A stretch of DNA of 39,778 nucleotides from a virus, in the IMG/VR virus record IMGVR_UViG_3300038701_001232, positions 1-39,778 of that record; one strand, written 5' to 3'. The notes under the pieces are model-generated. The model was not told the DNA's origin. It saw only the letters and a list, made by a program, of their open reading frames with translations, and ran no database searches. Positions 27,440-35,444 of the stretch are shown piece by piece (position 1 is the stretch's first letter; every line of letters begins with the position of its first letter). The position numbers and the translations under genes are program-made.

Positions 27440-29340
27440 TGTTTGACGAAACCACACCTGGGCGAGAGCCGATCCAGATCGTCGAAATCCAGCAGCCGTT
27501 TTGCGAAAACACGTATGGCAGCGCGCCTTGCACGGCATCCGGCGGGGCTGATGTTAAATGCTATAACACTCGCTTCACTTGTCAGGACACGGCCAACTTT
27601 GCGCTTGGCACGCCTCTGAGCCTGTATTTCGGCAAAGATGGCATTCTGCCGACCCTCAACAGGTCGCAGGCGCAGCACCAGTATAACGCTTGCTTGGACG
27701 GTGGCGCATGGGATGACGCTTGCTCTTGGGATGACCTCATGTGGTGGGCGGATAGCACGGGCGACGAATTTGACTATGCGACGACTGATGTTGACGCGAC
27801 CATGCCTGTCTATCTTATCCCGTCGCTTGTCAGCGTTTCGACCAGCCCGACAAAGGTAAACCTAGCCGGATCAAATAGCGATGCTCAGGGCATTGGCAAC
27901 CGGGCGCTATGCTCGATCACTATCAAAGATCACCCGCACACTGACCGCGTTGTCGATCCTTACGTTGATGGCCGGTCATGGAACCCGCTGGACAAGTCGC
28001 GCGGGTCATTCTGGACGCGCTGGCTCATTCGCAACAAATACCGCCGCAATATCGTGATCAAGGTCTACGAAGGCTATGAGGGGCAAGCGCTGGACGAAAT
28101 GAACGTCCGCACCTTTTTCATGGATAGCGTGACGTGGCCAGACGCAAGCGGCAATGTCAGGATACAGGCGAAAGACGTTCTGGCACGGCTGGAAGAACGG
28201 AAGGCGCAAGCCCCGCTGGCATCCCCCGGCTTGCTTTACACGGGCATCACGGACAGCGCCACGAGCTTTGAAGTGGCAAACGCGGTCGAAGCGGATTACC
28301 CGGCAACAGGAACGTTGCGCGTGGGTGATGAAATCATGACCTACACCGGTCGCGCGACCAGCACCAACGGCATCACCTTCACCGGCGTAACGCGGGGAAC
28401 GGATAACACCACGGCAAGCGCGCATTCGGTTGATACGGCGGTGCAGGAGTGCCTGCGCTATACCGTGGAGCGGGCCGATGACATTGTGGAAGACCTGATG
28501 ACGACATATGCTGGGGTAGATCCGACTTGGCTGGATACGGCAGGTTGGGCGGCAGAGTTTGACCAATACATGTCATTCTACACCCTCACGGCGTTGATCA
28601 CCGAACCAACCGCCGTTTCAACGCTGATTTCAGAGCTTCAACAGCAGGCTATGTTCTATCTGTGGTGGAATGAGCGCGACAGCTTGGTCAAGTGGAAATC
28701 CATTCGCGGCGTTGATGCGGAACCGCCGACAATCACGGACAGTGCAAACATTATTTCCGGCCAAATGGCTATCACGGAAAAGCCGCGCGAACGTGTGTCG
28801 CAAATCTGGATTTACTACAATCGGCAGGACTTCACCAAGGCTGAGGATGACGGAACCGCCTACAAAAGCTTGTATATCATTGCCGATCTGGAAAGCGAAA
28901 CCGACGAACTTTACGGCGAAAAGTCCATTCGCAAAATGTATGGGCGGTGGCTGGCAACGGACGCCCTAGCGCAGAACACCGCGTCAAAGATCATCACGCG
29001 CTATGTCGATGTTCCGTTTCAGGCGCGGTTCGCGCTGGACGCAAAGGACCGGTCCTATTGGATCGGGGATACGGTCAAGATCAACCACTACCTTGATGTT
29101 GACCAATACGGCAACAGGCAAGAACGCAATTGGACGATCATCAGCGCCGAGGAAAAGGTGCCGGGTGAAATCATCGAGTATCTGGCAGAAGACACAACGC
29201 TCTATGGCCGCATTCATTACATTATGGCAGGCGGGACGGCAGACTATCCGGGATATGATAGCGCGCCGTTCAAAAACTGCTATATTGGTGATGCAAATGG
29301 CCTTCTGAGCGACGGGCAAGAGGCAGGAAAAATATCGTGA
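27439..29340 (+). CDS. Tail tip/baseplate hub protein with four-Cys N-terminus
   Basis: A 633-residue protein. Residues 17-50 hold four Cys (C22, C31, C41, C48: QPFCENTYGSAPC, KCYNTRFTCQD), followed by hub-like beta domains and a middle Ig-like stretch (GITDSATSFEVANAVEADYP). The C-terminal part (RYVDVPFQARFALDAKDRSY; IGDTVKINHYLDVDQYGNRQ) resembles baseplate hub domains. Phage lambda gpL, its positional counterpart, uses four Cys to hold a [4Fe-4S] cluster, and I infer the same here. It builds the central tail tip that contacts the tape measure. Confidence 0.7.
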   Translation: MFDETTPGREPIQIVEIQQPFCENTYGSAPCTASGGADVKCYNTRFTCQDTANFALGTPLSLYFGKDGILPTLNRSQAQHQYNACLDGGAWDDACSWDDLMWWADSTGDEFDYATTDVDATMPVYLIPSLVSVSTSPTKVNLAGSNSDAQGIGNRALCSITIKDHPHTDRVVDPYVDGRSWNPLDKSRGSFWTRWLIRNKYRRNIVIKVYEGYEGQALDEMNVRTFFMDSVTWPDASGNVRIQAKDVLARLEERKAQAPLASPGLLYTGITDSATSFEVANAVEADYPATGTLRVGDEIMTYTGRATSTNGITFTGVTRGTDNTTASAHSVDTAVQECLRYTVERADDIVEDLMTTYAGVDPTWLDTAGWAAEFDQYMSFYTLTALITEPTAVSTLISELQQQAMFYLWWNERDSLVKWKSIRGVDAEPPTITDSANIISGQMAITEKPRERVSQIWIYYNRQDFTKAEDDGTAYKSLYIIADLESETDELYGEKSIRKMYGRWLATDALAQNTASKIITRYVDVPFQARFALDAKDRSYWIGDTVKINHYLDVDQYGNRQERNWTIISAEEKVPGEIIEYLAEDTTLYGRIHYIMAGGTADYPGYDSAPFKNCYIGDANGLLSDGQEAGKIS

Positions 29341-29969
29341 CGACATGGCTTGAAATTGCAAACGGCGACGTTGATCAGGACAGCCCGGTAACGCAGCCGC
29401 TCATGACCGGCTTGCGCGACAACGTGCGGGCGGCGGCAGAAGGGGCAACCGGCGCACCTGTGCTTTCGGCGGGCTGGCACCCATTCGACAAAAGCGACAC
29501 TGACAGCACAGAAGTGGGTGACGTTTATGATTTCTCGGATGACGGGTCTGTAGCGACAATAACCAGCCCGACATTCGAAGACGGTTATGAATATGCGTTT
29601 ATTTTCGATGGCGTTTCGTCAAACAACGCATCCGCAACAACGCTGAACATTGCCCTTTATCGAGATACGTCTGCCGCGTATTCAAGCGCGTTTGCAATCA
29701 TGTCAGGATTGACGGGTGCATCTGAATTGGTTTTTGGCACATTGCAAGTGCAACTGCCGCGTGTAGCGCGATGGATGCACAGCACAAAATGGATTGCTGA
29801 GGGCCATTCAATTGTCGCTACTAGTTTGTCCGTCACGTCTGGCACTGACGCGACTATAGCAGTATCGGCTAAACAAACTGTCTCTGCCGCGCGTTTTTCG
29901 TTTGATTTTGGCAGCTTTGACGCGGGAACCATTCGAATGCTTCGCAGAAGGGAATACGTCAGTGGCTAG
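29337..29969 (+). CDS. Tail tip-associated or fibre-base protein
   Basis: A 210-residue protein starting at GTG 29337, coupled to the hub stop (GTGA). The N-terminus TTWLEIANGDVDQDSPVTQP and LMTGLRDNVRAAAEGATGAP is a pattern common to phage tail-fibre or tip proteins that dock on the hub. The remainder is Ser/Thr-rich beta structure (YDFSDDGSVATITSPTFEDG). It probably links the tip to the receptor-binding spike. The exact role is unknown. Confidence 0.6.
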   Translation: MTTWLEIANGDVDQDSPVTQPLMTGLRDNVRAAAEGATGAPVLSAGWHPFDKSDTDSTEVGDVYDFSDDGSVATITSPTFEDGYEYAFIFDGVSSNNASATTLNIALYRDTSAAYSSAFAIMSGLTGASELVFGTLQVQLPRVARWMHSTKWIAEGHSIVATSLSVTSGTDATIAVSAKQTVSAARFSFDFGSFDAGTIRMLRRREYVSG

Positions 29970-30132
29970 GCACGTTGTTTTTGATCGGATCGAGGACGAG
30001 GTTGAAGAACTTGTTCCCGTTCGCGGCACAATCGTAAACCGGCGCGGGATCAATGCCCCCGGCGTCGTGTTTGAAAAGAAACTTGTGATCAAGGCGCGGC
30101 ATGTGAAACGCATTGTGGAGGATGACGAATGA
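29962..30132 (+). CDS. Small tail-region protein (56 aa)
   Basis: A 56-residue charged protein (VARHVVFDRIEDEVEELVPV; KKLVIKARHVKRIVEDDE at its end) from GTG 29962, with AAGGGA upstream, overlapping both neighbours. I recognise no domain. It sits between the fibre-base gene and the tailspike and may be a small structural adaptor. Confidence 0.55.
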   Translation: MARHVVFDRIEDEVEELVPVRGTIVNRRGINAPGVVFEKKLVIKARHVKRIVEDDE

Positions 30133-32291
30133 CCTTTGCCAATGGCGAAAGCCTCCTGAGCGTTCGGCGCAAAATCAATCTCAGCTTTGCCGGGTCTTAT
30201 ACGGAACTCTTGGCTAATACGGACTACACATACACGGCTGGCAGCGGTTATAGCGTGTCGTCTGGTGACGTGATCGAGACGAATGACGGCGGTTTTTGGG
30301 AAGTCGCTGCATCTGGCGCATCGGATCATCACGCCACCACGGCAGGCGGCGTCAAACTGTACGAAGCAGGCCCGAACTTCTCCACGCGCGCCAGACTAGT
30401 CGCAGCCCATGACCGCAACGTCGCTGCGTCGCGCACGGTTCCCGGAGGCACTGTCTGGACGTGGCCTGACCTCTCAGTTGTGCTAATGCCCGCCGGTCAC
30501 GCGCTGTATGGCACGGACCCGATTGCAGACCTTGCCGGGTGGGTATGGTCAGGGAGTGTTAGCAACCTTCACTTCGCAGATAACACAACCCCCGGCACGA
30601 CTGACATGACGGATGCAATCCAGTCGGCAGTGGCCGCCGGTGGAGATGTCGTCATTGAAGGCGGTGTGCTTCTGGTCACAAAAACGTCGCTTGAGGCACT
30701 GACAGATTACGGCATTAAGCCAGCAGCCGGAGCAAATATCCGCCAAGCAGCAAATACGTGGATCACACTGGAAAGTGGTGTCGATGTTCGGCATGTGGTT
30801 GTCGGAGCTGGTGGTGATGATGATGTCTCGTGGGACGGTTTTAAGTTCGACGGGCAGTCGTCTGAGTGCAACGGTCTTGGCGCTAGTGGGGTGGATGGCT
30901 GGTCGCTTACTGGCGACATTCGTCTGAAAAACATCACCTCTGCGGCGCAATCGACATCCGCAGCATACCCTTACCTTGGGGGAGGACGGGGGATTACGTT
31001 CCAAGGAGGATGCACGAACATCAGCATCGGCGTCATTCGCGCTTATAACTGCTTCCAAGCTCTGGATATGACCGGGAAGCCGTCAAACGACAGCTACACA
31101 AATAGCTGTGTCGGTATCATTGCCGAAGAATGTGACATCGTTTACGCGGCGGTCGGGACTGACACCCAAGGCGAAGTCGGCGGCGATGACAACTCGGGCG
31201 TTCACATAGGCTTTATCCAGTTTTTGAATTGCGGCAAGTCCTCGCAAGACAACCGGCTCAATTTTTCGTTTAAGCGGGTCGAAGCGGCAGGCAACTCGTG
31301 GCCGTGGCAGACGGTGAACAGGCCGACCACGTCCTATACCGGCACAGATTACGTTTGGGAGATCGCAACATATAATGCGTCGCACGCAGAGTGGAGCGCG
31401 GCAACGGGTAGCTATGCGATCAACGATACCGTTAAATTTACGAACAACGGGGAATATTCTTCTGTCATTGCGGTATCACACGCAGGCGGCGTCACCATTG
31501 GCTCCGTCAGTGGTAAAAATGATGGTGCCTACGGAACCATCGGGGCGCTTCTTTGGGGGATGGGCAAAAACGTCCGCATCGGCGGTGGGCAGGTGGATAT
31601 CGACTGCAACCATTTGGTCAGATGCGGCGCAAATCCATACCTTGGTGTTCTCACCCGGCCCTATTCGACTTGCGAGTACATCACTGTCGATAATGTGAGA
31701 AATGTCGGCGTGACCGATACTGTTGTGGATAGCGACGGCCCAACGTCAACAACGTATGCCTATGGTGCGCCCGGCTTGATGATGCGCGGCATCGAGATAT
31801 TTGAAACCGGCAATTCTGCAATCGTTGGCGATAATCTGCGCGACCAGCCGGGATCAAGTTCTGATCGTGGGTATCGCGGTTACGTTGAGGTCTTCAACAT
31901 TGAGAAAGGCGGCAAGATATCTGGCCTACTCGACCAGATTGGATACGCCGCCATTTCAGATGTGAACGGTGCATTCTCGGGTGCGTTCAAGGACATCCAT
32001 CTTGGGCCACTGGTCGTCGCGGCTTATCAATCCTCAAATCAGTTCAGAATACAGCGGCTTGGGTCGTCATCTGGGTACGTTGATCTTTATGTAAATGGCT
32101 CTGATTTCATCCTCAAGAACTCGTCTGGAACCGATCTTTTCAGGTTTGAAACAGACACAGGCGACCTGCGTGTTTTGACTGATGGCGCTGGTTTTTGGCT
32201 CACCCAACCAGACGGAACAGCAGTCGAACTGACTGCGGATAACTCCGGTCGATTGCTTATCGACGGAACAGTAGTGGGTACACAGACATGA
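30129..32291 (+). CDS. Receptor-binding tailspike, right-handed beta-helix
   Basis: A 720-residue protein, the largest in the genome. The N-terminal 160 residues are a head-binding or adaptor region (YTELLANTDYTYTAGSGYSV; FSTRARLVAAHDRN). From about 165 (TDMTDAIQSAVAAGGDVVIE) to 560 it has the repeating turn pattern of pectate-lyase-like beta-helices (FDGQSSECNGLGASGVDGWS; GGCTNISIGVIRAYNCFQAL). The C-terminal part (VDLYVNGSDFILKNSSGTDL) is a beta-rich trimer tip. It probably recognises or degrades a surface polysaccharide. No catalytic residues can be assigned by eye. Confidence 0.8.
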   Translation: MTFANGESLLSVRRKINLSFAGSYTELLANTDYTYTAGSGYSVSSGDVIETNDGGFWEVAASGASDHHATTAGGVKLYEAGPNFSTRARLVAAHDRNVAASRTVPGGTVWTWPDLSVVLMPAGHALYGTDPIADLAGWVWSGSVSNLHFADNTTPGTTDMTDAIQSAVAAGGDVVIEGGVLLVTKTSLEALTDYGIKPAAGANIRQAANTWITLESGVDVRHVVVGAGGDDDVSWDGFKFDGQSSECNGLGASGVDGWSLTGDIRLKNITSAAQSTSAAYPYLGGGRGITFQGGCTNISIGVIRAYNCFQALDMTGKPSNDSYTNSCVGIIAEECDIVYAAVGTDTQGEVGGDDNSGVHIGFIQFLNCGKSSQDNRLNFSFKRVEAAGNSWPWQTVNRPTTSYTGTDYVWEIATYNASHAEWSAATGSYAINDTVKFTNNGEYSSVIAVSHAGGVTIGSVSGKNDGAYGTIGALLWGMGKNVRIGGGQVDIDCNHLVRCGANPYLGVLTRPYSTCEYITVDNVRNVGVTDTVVDSDGPTSTTYAYGAPGLMMRGIEIFETGNSAIVGDNLRDQPGSSSDRGYRGYVEVFNIEKGGKISGLLDQIGYAAISDVNGAFSGAFKDIHLGPLVVAAYQSSNQFRIQRLGSSSGYVDLYVNGSDFILKNSSGTDLFRFETDTGDLRVLTDGAGFWLTQPDGTAVELTADNSGRLLIDGTVVGTQT

Positions 32292-32401
32292 CCAAAGAAG
32301 AAATCATCAGGTTGCGTGGCTACACCCGAGATCACCAATATCCACGCCCCGCAGCTGATCCAAATAGATATCGGGAGATTGATCGTGGCATTCCTGATTG
32401 A
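32288..32401 (+). CDS. Small protein (37 aa)
   Basis: ATG 32288 overlaps the tailspike stop as ATGA and opens a 37-residue frame (MTKEEIIRLRGYTRDHQYPR; EIDRGIPD at its end). It is charged and Pro/Tyr-containing, with no recognised family. It ends inside the start of the next gene. Coupling supports translation. Confidence 0.5.
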   Translation: MTKEEIIRLRGYTRDHQYPRPAADPNRYREIDRGIPD

Positions 32402-32732
32402 CCTTCTCCGCACACCGTCAAGCTTCGAGGGCCAGCCGGTCGCAGCAACCCGGAACCAGGGCGGGCATACCGGCTTGGGGATGCTGGCGGCATGGTATTT
32501 CGGGGCAGGCGCTTTGCCATTTATCGGGCTGGCCTATGCCGTGTGGGAGGCGCTGCAATGGCGCGTCTACGGCGGGCAGGATTGGGATTGCGTGGAAGAC
32601 TGGTGCTTTCTCATGACGGGATCGGTCGGGGCTGCGATGGTTCCGTTTGTGCCGTGGTATGTGACCGTAACGCAATTCGGGGTCATGGCGGCGTGGCTCT
32701 TGGGTGTCTATCTGAGGCGGGTTGATGATTGA
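32385..32732 (+). CDS. Membrane protein in lysis region (115 aa)
   Basis: A 115-residue protein from GTG 32385 with GGGAG 7 nt upstream. At least three hydrophobic segments are present: MLAAWYFGAGALPFIGLAYA, CFLMTGSVGAAMVPFVPWYV and FGVMAAWLLGVYL. The central loop (QWRVYGGQDWDCVEDW) is Trp-rich. Genes between tailspike and endolysin often include holins or antiholins. The type cannot be assigned. Longer upstream in-frame starts would overlap most of the preceding ORF. Confidence 0.6.
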   Translation: MAFLIDLLRTPSSFEGQPVAATRNQGGHTGLGMLAAWYFGAGALPFIGLAYAVWEALQWRVYGGQDWDCVEDWCFLMTGSVGAAMVPFVPWYVTVTQFGVMAAWLLGVYLRRVDD

Positions 32733-33144
32733 CCGGGCGGGGGAACAGGCGCTGCTGGCCTTGGTGCATTTCGTACCGCTGACGCTCATGTGGCTTGCGG
32801 CGGTGGTTATGGACAGCCCGCCGGTCGATGATGGATTTGGGCCGGTGATCCTGGCGCTACGTGCGGAACAATGGGTAGGGCCGCCATGTGTGGGCGCGTT
32901 CCTCGTGCTGCTTGGCGTCTATCAACGGTCATGGCCGGAAGCGCTGCGCGCGGTGTTGCGTTTCGTCGGGTGGGTGACTGTGGCAACGACCGTGTTTGCG
33001 TTCGGCATTGCGGGGCTATGGGCCGACACGATGCAGATGATTTTTGTCTATTCATTGACTACGCCGATTTTCGGTTGTCCGATGGTCGTGCTATCATGGC
33101 GAAACGTCAGAGCGGCTTTGGAGGCGCGGAAATGTTTGAGTTGA
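32725..33144 (+). CDS. Polytopic membrane protein (139 aa)
   Basis: A 139-residue protein with about four hydrophobic segments: ALLALVHFVPLTLMWLAAVV, CVGAFLVLLGVYQ, FVGWVTVATTVFAFGIAGLW and MIFVYSLTTPIFGCPMVVLS. The start is ATG 32725, after GAGGCGGG. It follows another membrane protein and precedes two single-span ones, so it belongs to the lysis or host-membrane module. A holin role is possible, but other functions such as superinfection exclusion are equally open. Confidence 0.6.
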   Translation: MIDRAGEQALLALVHFVPLTLMWLAAVVMDSPPVDDGFGPVILALRAEQWVGPPCVGAFLVLLGVYQRSWPEALRAVLRFVGWVTVATTVFAFGIAGLWADTMQMIFVYSLTTPIFGCPMVVLSWRNVRAALEARKCLS

Positions 33145-33365
33145 CGCAAACCCTCTGGTCCGTGGCGCTGGTGGCTTTCCCGGTCGGACTGTTTATCGGT
33201 GTGGGCCTGATGGTGTGGCGCGCGGGCGGTCTGCCAGTGCCTGAGACGATGGCCCTTTTGGATACGATGGTAGAAAAGCATGAGCATACAAACGACCGAG
33301 TTTCCGCCTTGGAGCGGCGGGTTGAGGCGCTGGATGGCGTATCTGTTCTTCGAGGGCACAGGTAA
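33132..33365 (+). CDS. Single-span membrane protein with coiled coil (77 aa)
   Basis: A 77-residue protein. The N-terminal membrane segment (WSVALVAFPVGLFIGVGLMV) is followed by a periplasmic or cytoplasmic coiled coil (MALLDTMVEKHEHTNDRVSA, then LERRVEALD). GGAGG lies 8 nt before ATG 33132, which excludes the long upstream extension in the same frame. The layout resembles small holins or spanin-like lysis accessories. Confidence 0.6.
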   Translation: MFELTQTLWSVALVAFPVGLFIGVGLMVWRAGGLPVPETMALLDTMVEKHEHTNDRVSALERRVEALDGVSVLRGHR

Positions 33366-33568
33366 TGGACTGGAACCAGGTCATCGAACAAATGGGCGGC
33401 GGGTTATCGGCGGTGGTGATCGCGGCGATGGGCTTCGCGGTGTGGCGTCTCAGCAAGGCGCTGCTGGCCAGCTACGACGCACGGATCACGCGGGAACAGG
33501 AGCACGCCCGCGAATTGATGCAGACCATCGAAACGGTGCGCAGCCTGACGCGGGGAGGCGGGCAATGA
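33365..33568 (+). CDS. Candidate holin (67 aa)
   Basis: A 67-residue protein with one clear membrane segment near the N-terminus (GGGLSAVVIAAMGFAVWRLS) and a charged helical C-terminus (ITREQEHARELMQTIETVRS). It overlaps both neighbours (TAATG in front, ATGA behind). Small size, one span and proximity to the amidase fit a class III holin, but the 77- and 142-residue proteins nearby are alternatives. Confidence 0.5.
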   Translation: MDWNQVIEQMGGGLSAVVIAAMGFAVWRLSKALLASYDARITREQEHARELMQTIETVRSLTRGGGQ

Positions 33569-33717
33569 TCTGGACGCCATGGAAGCGGAAACCGAAAGCG
33601 GACCCCGTAGGCGATGCGGAGCGGGCCACAGACGACATCAAAGAGCAATTGCGCGATCTGCGAGAACGGCTGTTGCGCGAAACCGTAAAAGAGACGGTGG
33701 CGAAAGATGATCGGTGA
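33565..33717 (+). CDS. Small charged protein (50 aa)
   Basis: A 50-residue, strongly charged helical protein (MIWTPWKRKPKADPVGDAER; RETVKETVAKDDR at its end) from ATG 33565, coupled to the candidate holin by ATGA. An amphipathic Trp-containing start could contact the membrane. No family is recognised. It may be a regulator of lysis timing. Confidence 0.55.
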   Translation: MIWTPWKRKPKADPVGDAERATDDIKEQLRDLRERLLRETVKETVAKDDR

Positions 33718-34135
33718 TTGGGTATCGTTTCTTAGCGGTCTGTTCCTGCTGGTCATGGGCGCGCTTGTGATGCTGGCCTATCGACCGGGCCGGGGCTGGT
33801 GGCGCACGGCGCACGGGACGCTAGGCATGGCGATTTTTCTTGGCTTCTTGGCTGCTGTCACAAACACCGCCTATTGGCAGGTGTGGGGGCAATGGGCGGT
33901 TGAGTTTCTGGGCATCATGAGCGTGACGCAGCTTCGCGCGGCGGGCGACTGGATTGATCTGATCGTCAAGGGCGGCGCGGGCGTGGCCGGGGTGCTGCAC
34001 CTGCGGGCGCTTCGGTTGCAGCTATCGGATGACGAACAAGCGCGTTGGCGCGGCATTGAAATGCCATGGTATCCGGCGCGGCGCTGGTGCCTTGTCAAGC
34101 TATGCGCAGGTCTGAAAAAGGAGCGAGAGAAATGA
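33707..34135 (+). CDS. Membrane protein upstream of endolysin (142 aa)
   Basis: A 142-residue protein with at least two membrane segments (WVSFLSGLFLLVMGALVMLA; TLGMAIFLGFLAAVTNTAYW) and a basic C-terminal third (PARRWCLVKLCAGLKKEREK). It overlaps the previous gene by 11 bp and ends in an overlap with the endolysin start. Position alone makes it a holin candidate. Its size is within the range for class II or larger holins. Confidence 0.6.
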   Translation: MIGDWVSFLSGLFLLVMGALVMLAYRPGRGWWRTAHGTLGMAIFLGFLAAVTNTAYWQVWGQWAVEFLGIMSVTQLRAAGDWIDLIVKGGAGVAGVLHLRALRLQLSDDEQARWRGIEMPWYPARRWCLVKLCAGLKKEREK

Positions 34136-34602
34136 TCTACCAAGGCTCGGGCCGTGAACCCGTCACGGAAGTCATCATCCATTGCGCTGCGACGCGGCCA
34201 ACCGGGTGGTTTGCTGAATTGCCGTTCGCAGAACAGGTCGCGGAAATCCGGCGCTGGCACATGGAAGATCGGGGCTGGCGTGATATCGGCTATCACCGGG
34301 TGATCGGGCGCGAAGGGCAGATTGCAATCGGTCGGTCGCTGTATCAGTACGGCGCGCATGTCAAAGGCCACAATCGCGGCACGGTTGGGATTTGCCTGAT
34401 CGGCGGTCACGGTGCGGCCAAAAACGACGACTTCTTTGACCACTTCACCCACAAGCAGGACGCGGCGCTGCGCCAGTATCTCAAAGAGCTTGGCGAGTTG
34501 ACCGAAATCCGCAAGATCACCGGTCACAGTCAATATGCGAACAAGGCTTGCCCCGGCTTCGATGCTCGGGCGCGCTATGGTTCGCTGGTGGGCGGTCTGT
34601 GA
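34132..34602 (+). CDS. Endolysin, N-acetylmuramoyl-L-alanine amidase (T7 lysozyme-like)
   Basis: A 156-residue amidase_2 enzyme. The zinc ligands are H17 (EVIIHCAAT), H132 and C140 (GHSQYANKACPGFD), with catalytic Y54 (DIGYHRVI) and K138. The H17 position and the 8-residue spacing between the last two ligands equal those of T7 lysozyme (H17, H122, C130, with K128). It hydrolyses the bond between muramic acid and the peptide stem. There is no signal peptide, so it needs a holin. ATG 34132 is coupled to the preceding membrane gene. Confidence 0.95.
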   Translation: MIYQGSGREPVTEVIIHCAATRPTGWFAELPFAEQVAEIRRWHMEDRGWRDIGYHRVIGREGQIAIGRSLYQYGAHVKGHNRGTVGICLIGGHGAAKNDDFFDHFTHKQDAALRQYLKELGELTEIRKITGHSQYANKACPGFDARARYGSLVGGL

Positions 34603-34949
34603 TGTTTGGCATTGGCTGGAAGGTCGCGGGCGTCTTGGCCATTGTGGCCGCAGGAGCGGGCGCGTGGGGCGGCTATCAGGGCAAGAAGGCGGAACGGGCC
34701 ACAGAACGCGCTATCGCCGCCGAGCGGGCCGCTGACGCGCTGGAACGGACGCTGGAGGCGGAACGGGCGGCGGCAATCATCCTGGCGGCTGAGAATGAAG
34801 CGAACGCGGCGCGGGCTGCTGAATATGACGACCTGCGCGAAACACTCTTGGAGGGTGGCGATGACCAAGACTTGCCTGACTTTTTGCGCGATTATCTTGA
34901 CCGGCTGTTCGGCACAGACGGAACTGGTGGGGCCGCGCGTCCCGAGTGA
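34602..34949 (+). CDS. Inner-membrane spanin, Rz-like
   Basis: A 115-residue protein with an N-terminal membrane anchor (VAGVLAIVAAGAGAWGGYQG) followed by a long Ala/Glu/Arg coiled coil (ERATERAIAAERAADALERT; EAERAAAIILAAENEANAAR). It directly follows the endolysin and contains the start of an out-of-frame lipoprotein gene, the classic Rz/Rz1 nesting. It spans the periplasm and fuses inner and outer membranes at lysis. Confidence 0.85.
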   Translation: MFGIGWKVAGVLAIVAAGAGAWGGYQGKKAERATERAIAAERAADALERTLEAERAAAIILAAENEANAARAAEYDDLRETLLEGGDDQDLPDFLRDYLDRLFGTDGTGGAARPE

Positions 34950-35115
34950 ATTGCGCCAGCCTTGCACGGTTGAGGCGCGGGCCTATGACAGCTTGCGCGA
35001 CGTGGCGCTGATCCTGACCGATCATGTTGAAGCGGTCGAATGCGCAAACGGGCGGATTGTTGCAATCGACGCGATCCTGATGGAGTATGAGGCTGCGTTG
35101 GAGGCGGACAAGTGA
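34861..35115 (+). CDS. Outer-membrane spanin lipoprotein, Rz1-like
   Basis: An 84-residue protein in the +1 frame relative to Rz, overlapping it by 89 bp. The N-terminus MTKTCLTFCAIILTGCSAQT is a lipoprotein signal with lipobox LTGC (Cys16). The mature part is mixed helical rather than Pro-rich as in lambda Rz1. ATG 34861 follows GGAGGG. After lipidation it would sit in the outer membrane and bind the Rz coiled coil. Confidence 0.8.
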   Translation: MTKTCLTFCAIILTGCSAQTELVGPRVPSELRQPCTVEARAYDSLRDVALILTDHVEAVECANGRIVAIDAILMEYEAALEADK

Positions 35116-35336
35116 TCGGCAATCTAACCATCCTCGTGACCATATGCGCTTCACTGAGCGGCGAAACGGCTTGCAGGGCGGTGGAGTTACCTACGGACCT
35201 ACTTGACCCTGTAGAGTGCGCATCAGAGGCGGAGGAAGAAGCCAACGCGGCGCTGAACCTTGCGGTTCTCTATGCGATTTCTGTCGGGGTTCATATCGAA
35301 AGCGTCGATGCTGTGTGCGCTGGTTCCCCGGCCTGA
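35112..35336 (+). CDS. Small exported protein of unknown function (74 aa)
   Basis: A 74-residue protein from GTG 35112, coupled to the Rz1-like stop (GTGA). The N-terminus (MIGNLTILVTICASLSGETA) is hydrophobic and could be a signal peptide with cleavage near residue 17-20. The rest is acidic with four Cys in all (C12, C21, C36 and one near the end), compatible with disulfides in the periplasm. It is the last late gene before the terminator. No family is recognised. Confidence 0.55.
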   Translation: MIGNLTILVTICASLSGETACRAVELPTDLLDPVECASEAEEEANAALNLAVLYAISVGVHIESVDAVCAGSPA

Positions 35337-35421
35337 CCTGATCCCGGTCGTGGGCGCGGGTCATCTGCCCATATAATCCTGTGCGCGGCGTTCCCGCGTG
35401 TCCCCCGCCCCGCTTGCCTCT

Positions 35422-35444
35422 GCCCCGGTGAGCGGGGCTTTTTT
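35422..35444 (+). terminator. Late operon terminator
   Basis: GCCCCG (35422-35427) pairs with CGGGGC (35433-35438) around a 5-nt loop, followed by six T residues (35439-35444). It ends the roughly 22.5-kb late transcription unit. Confidence 0.88.
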
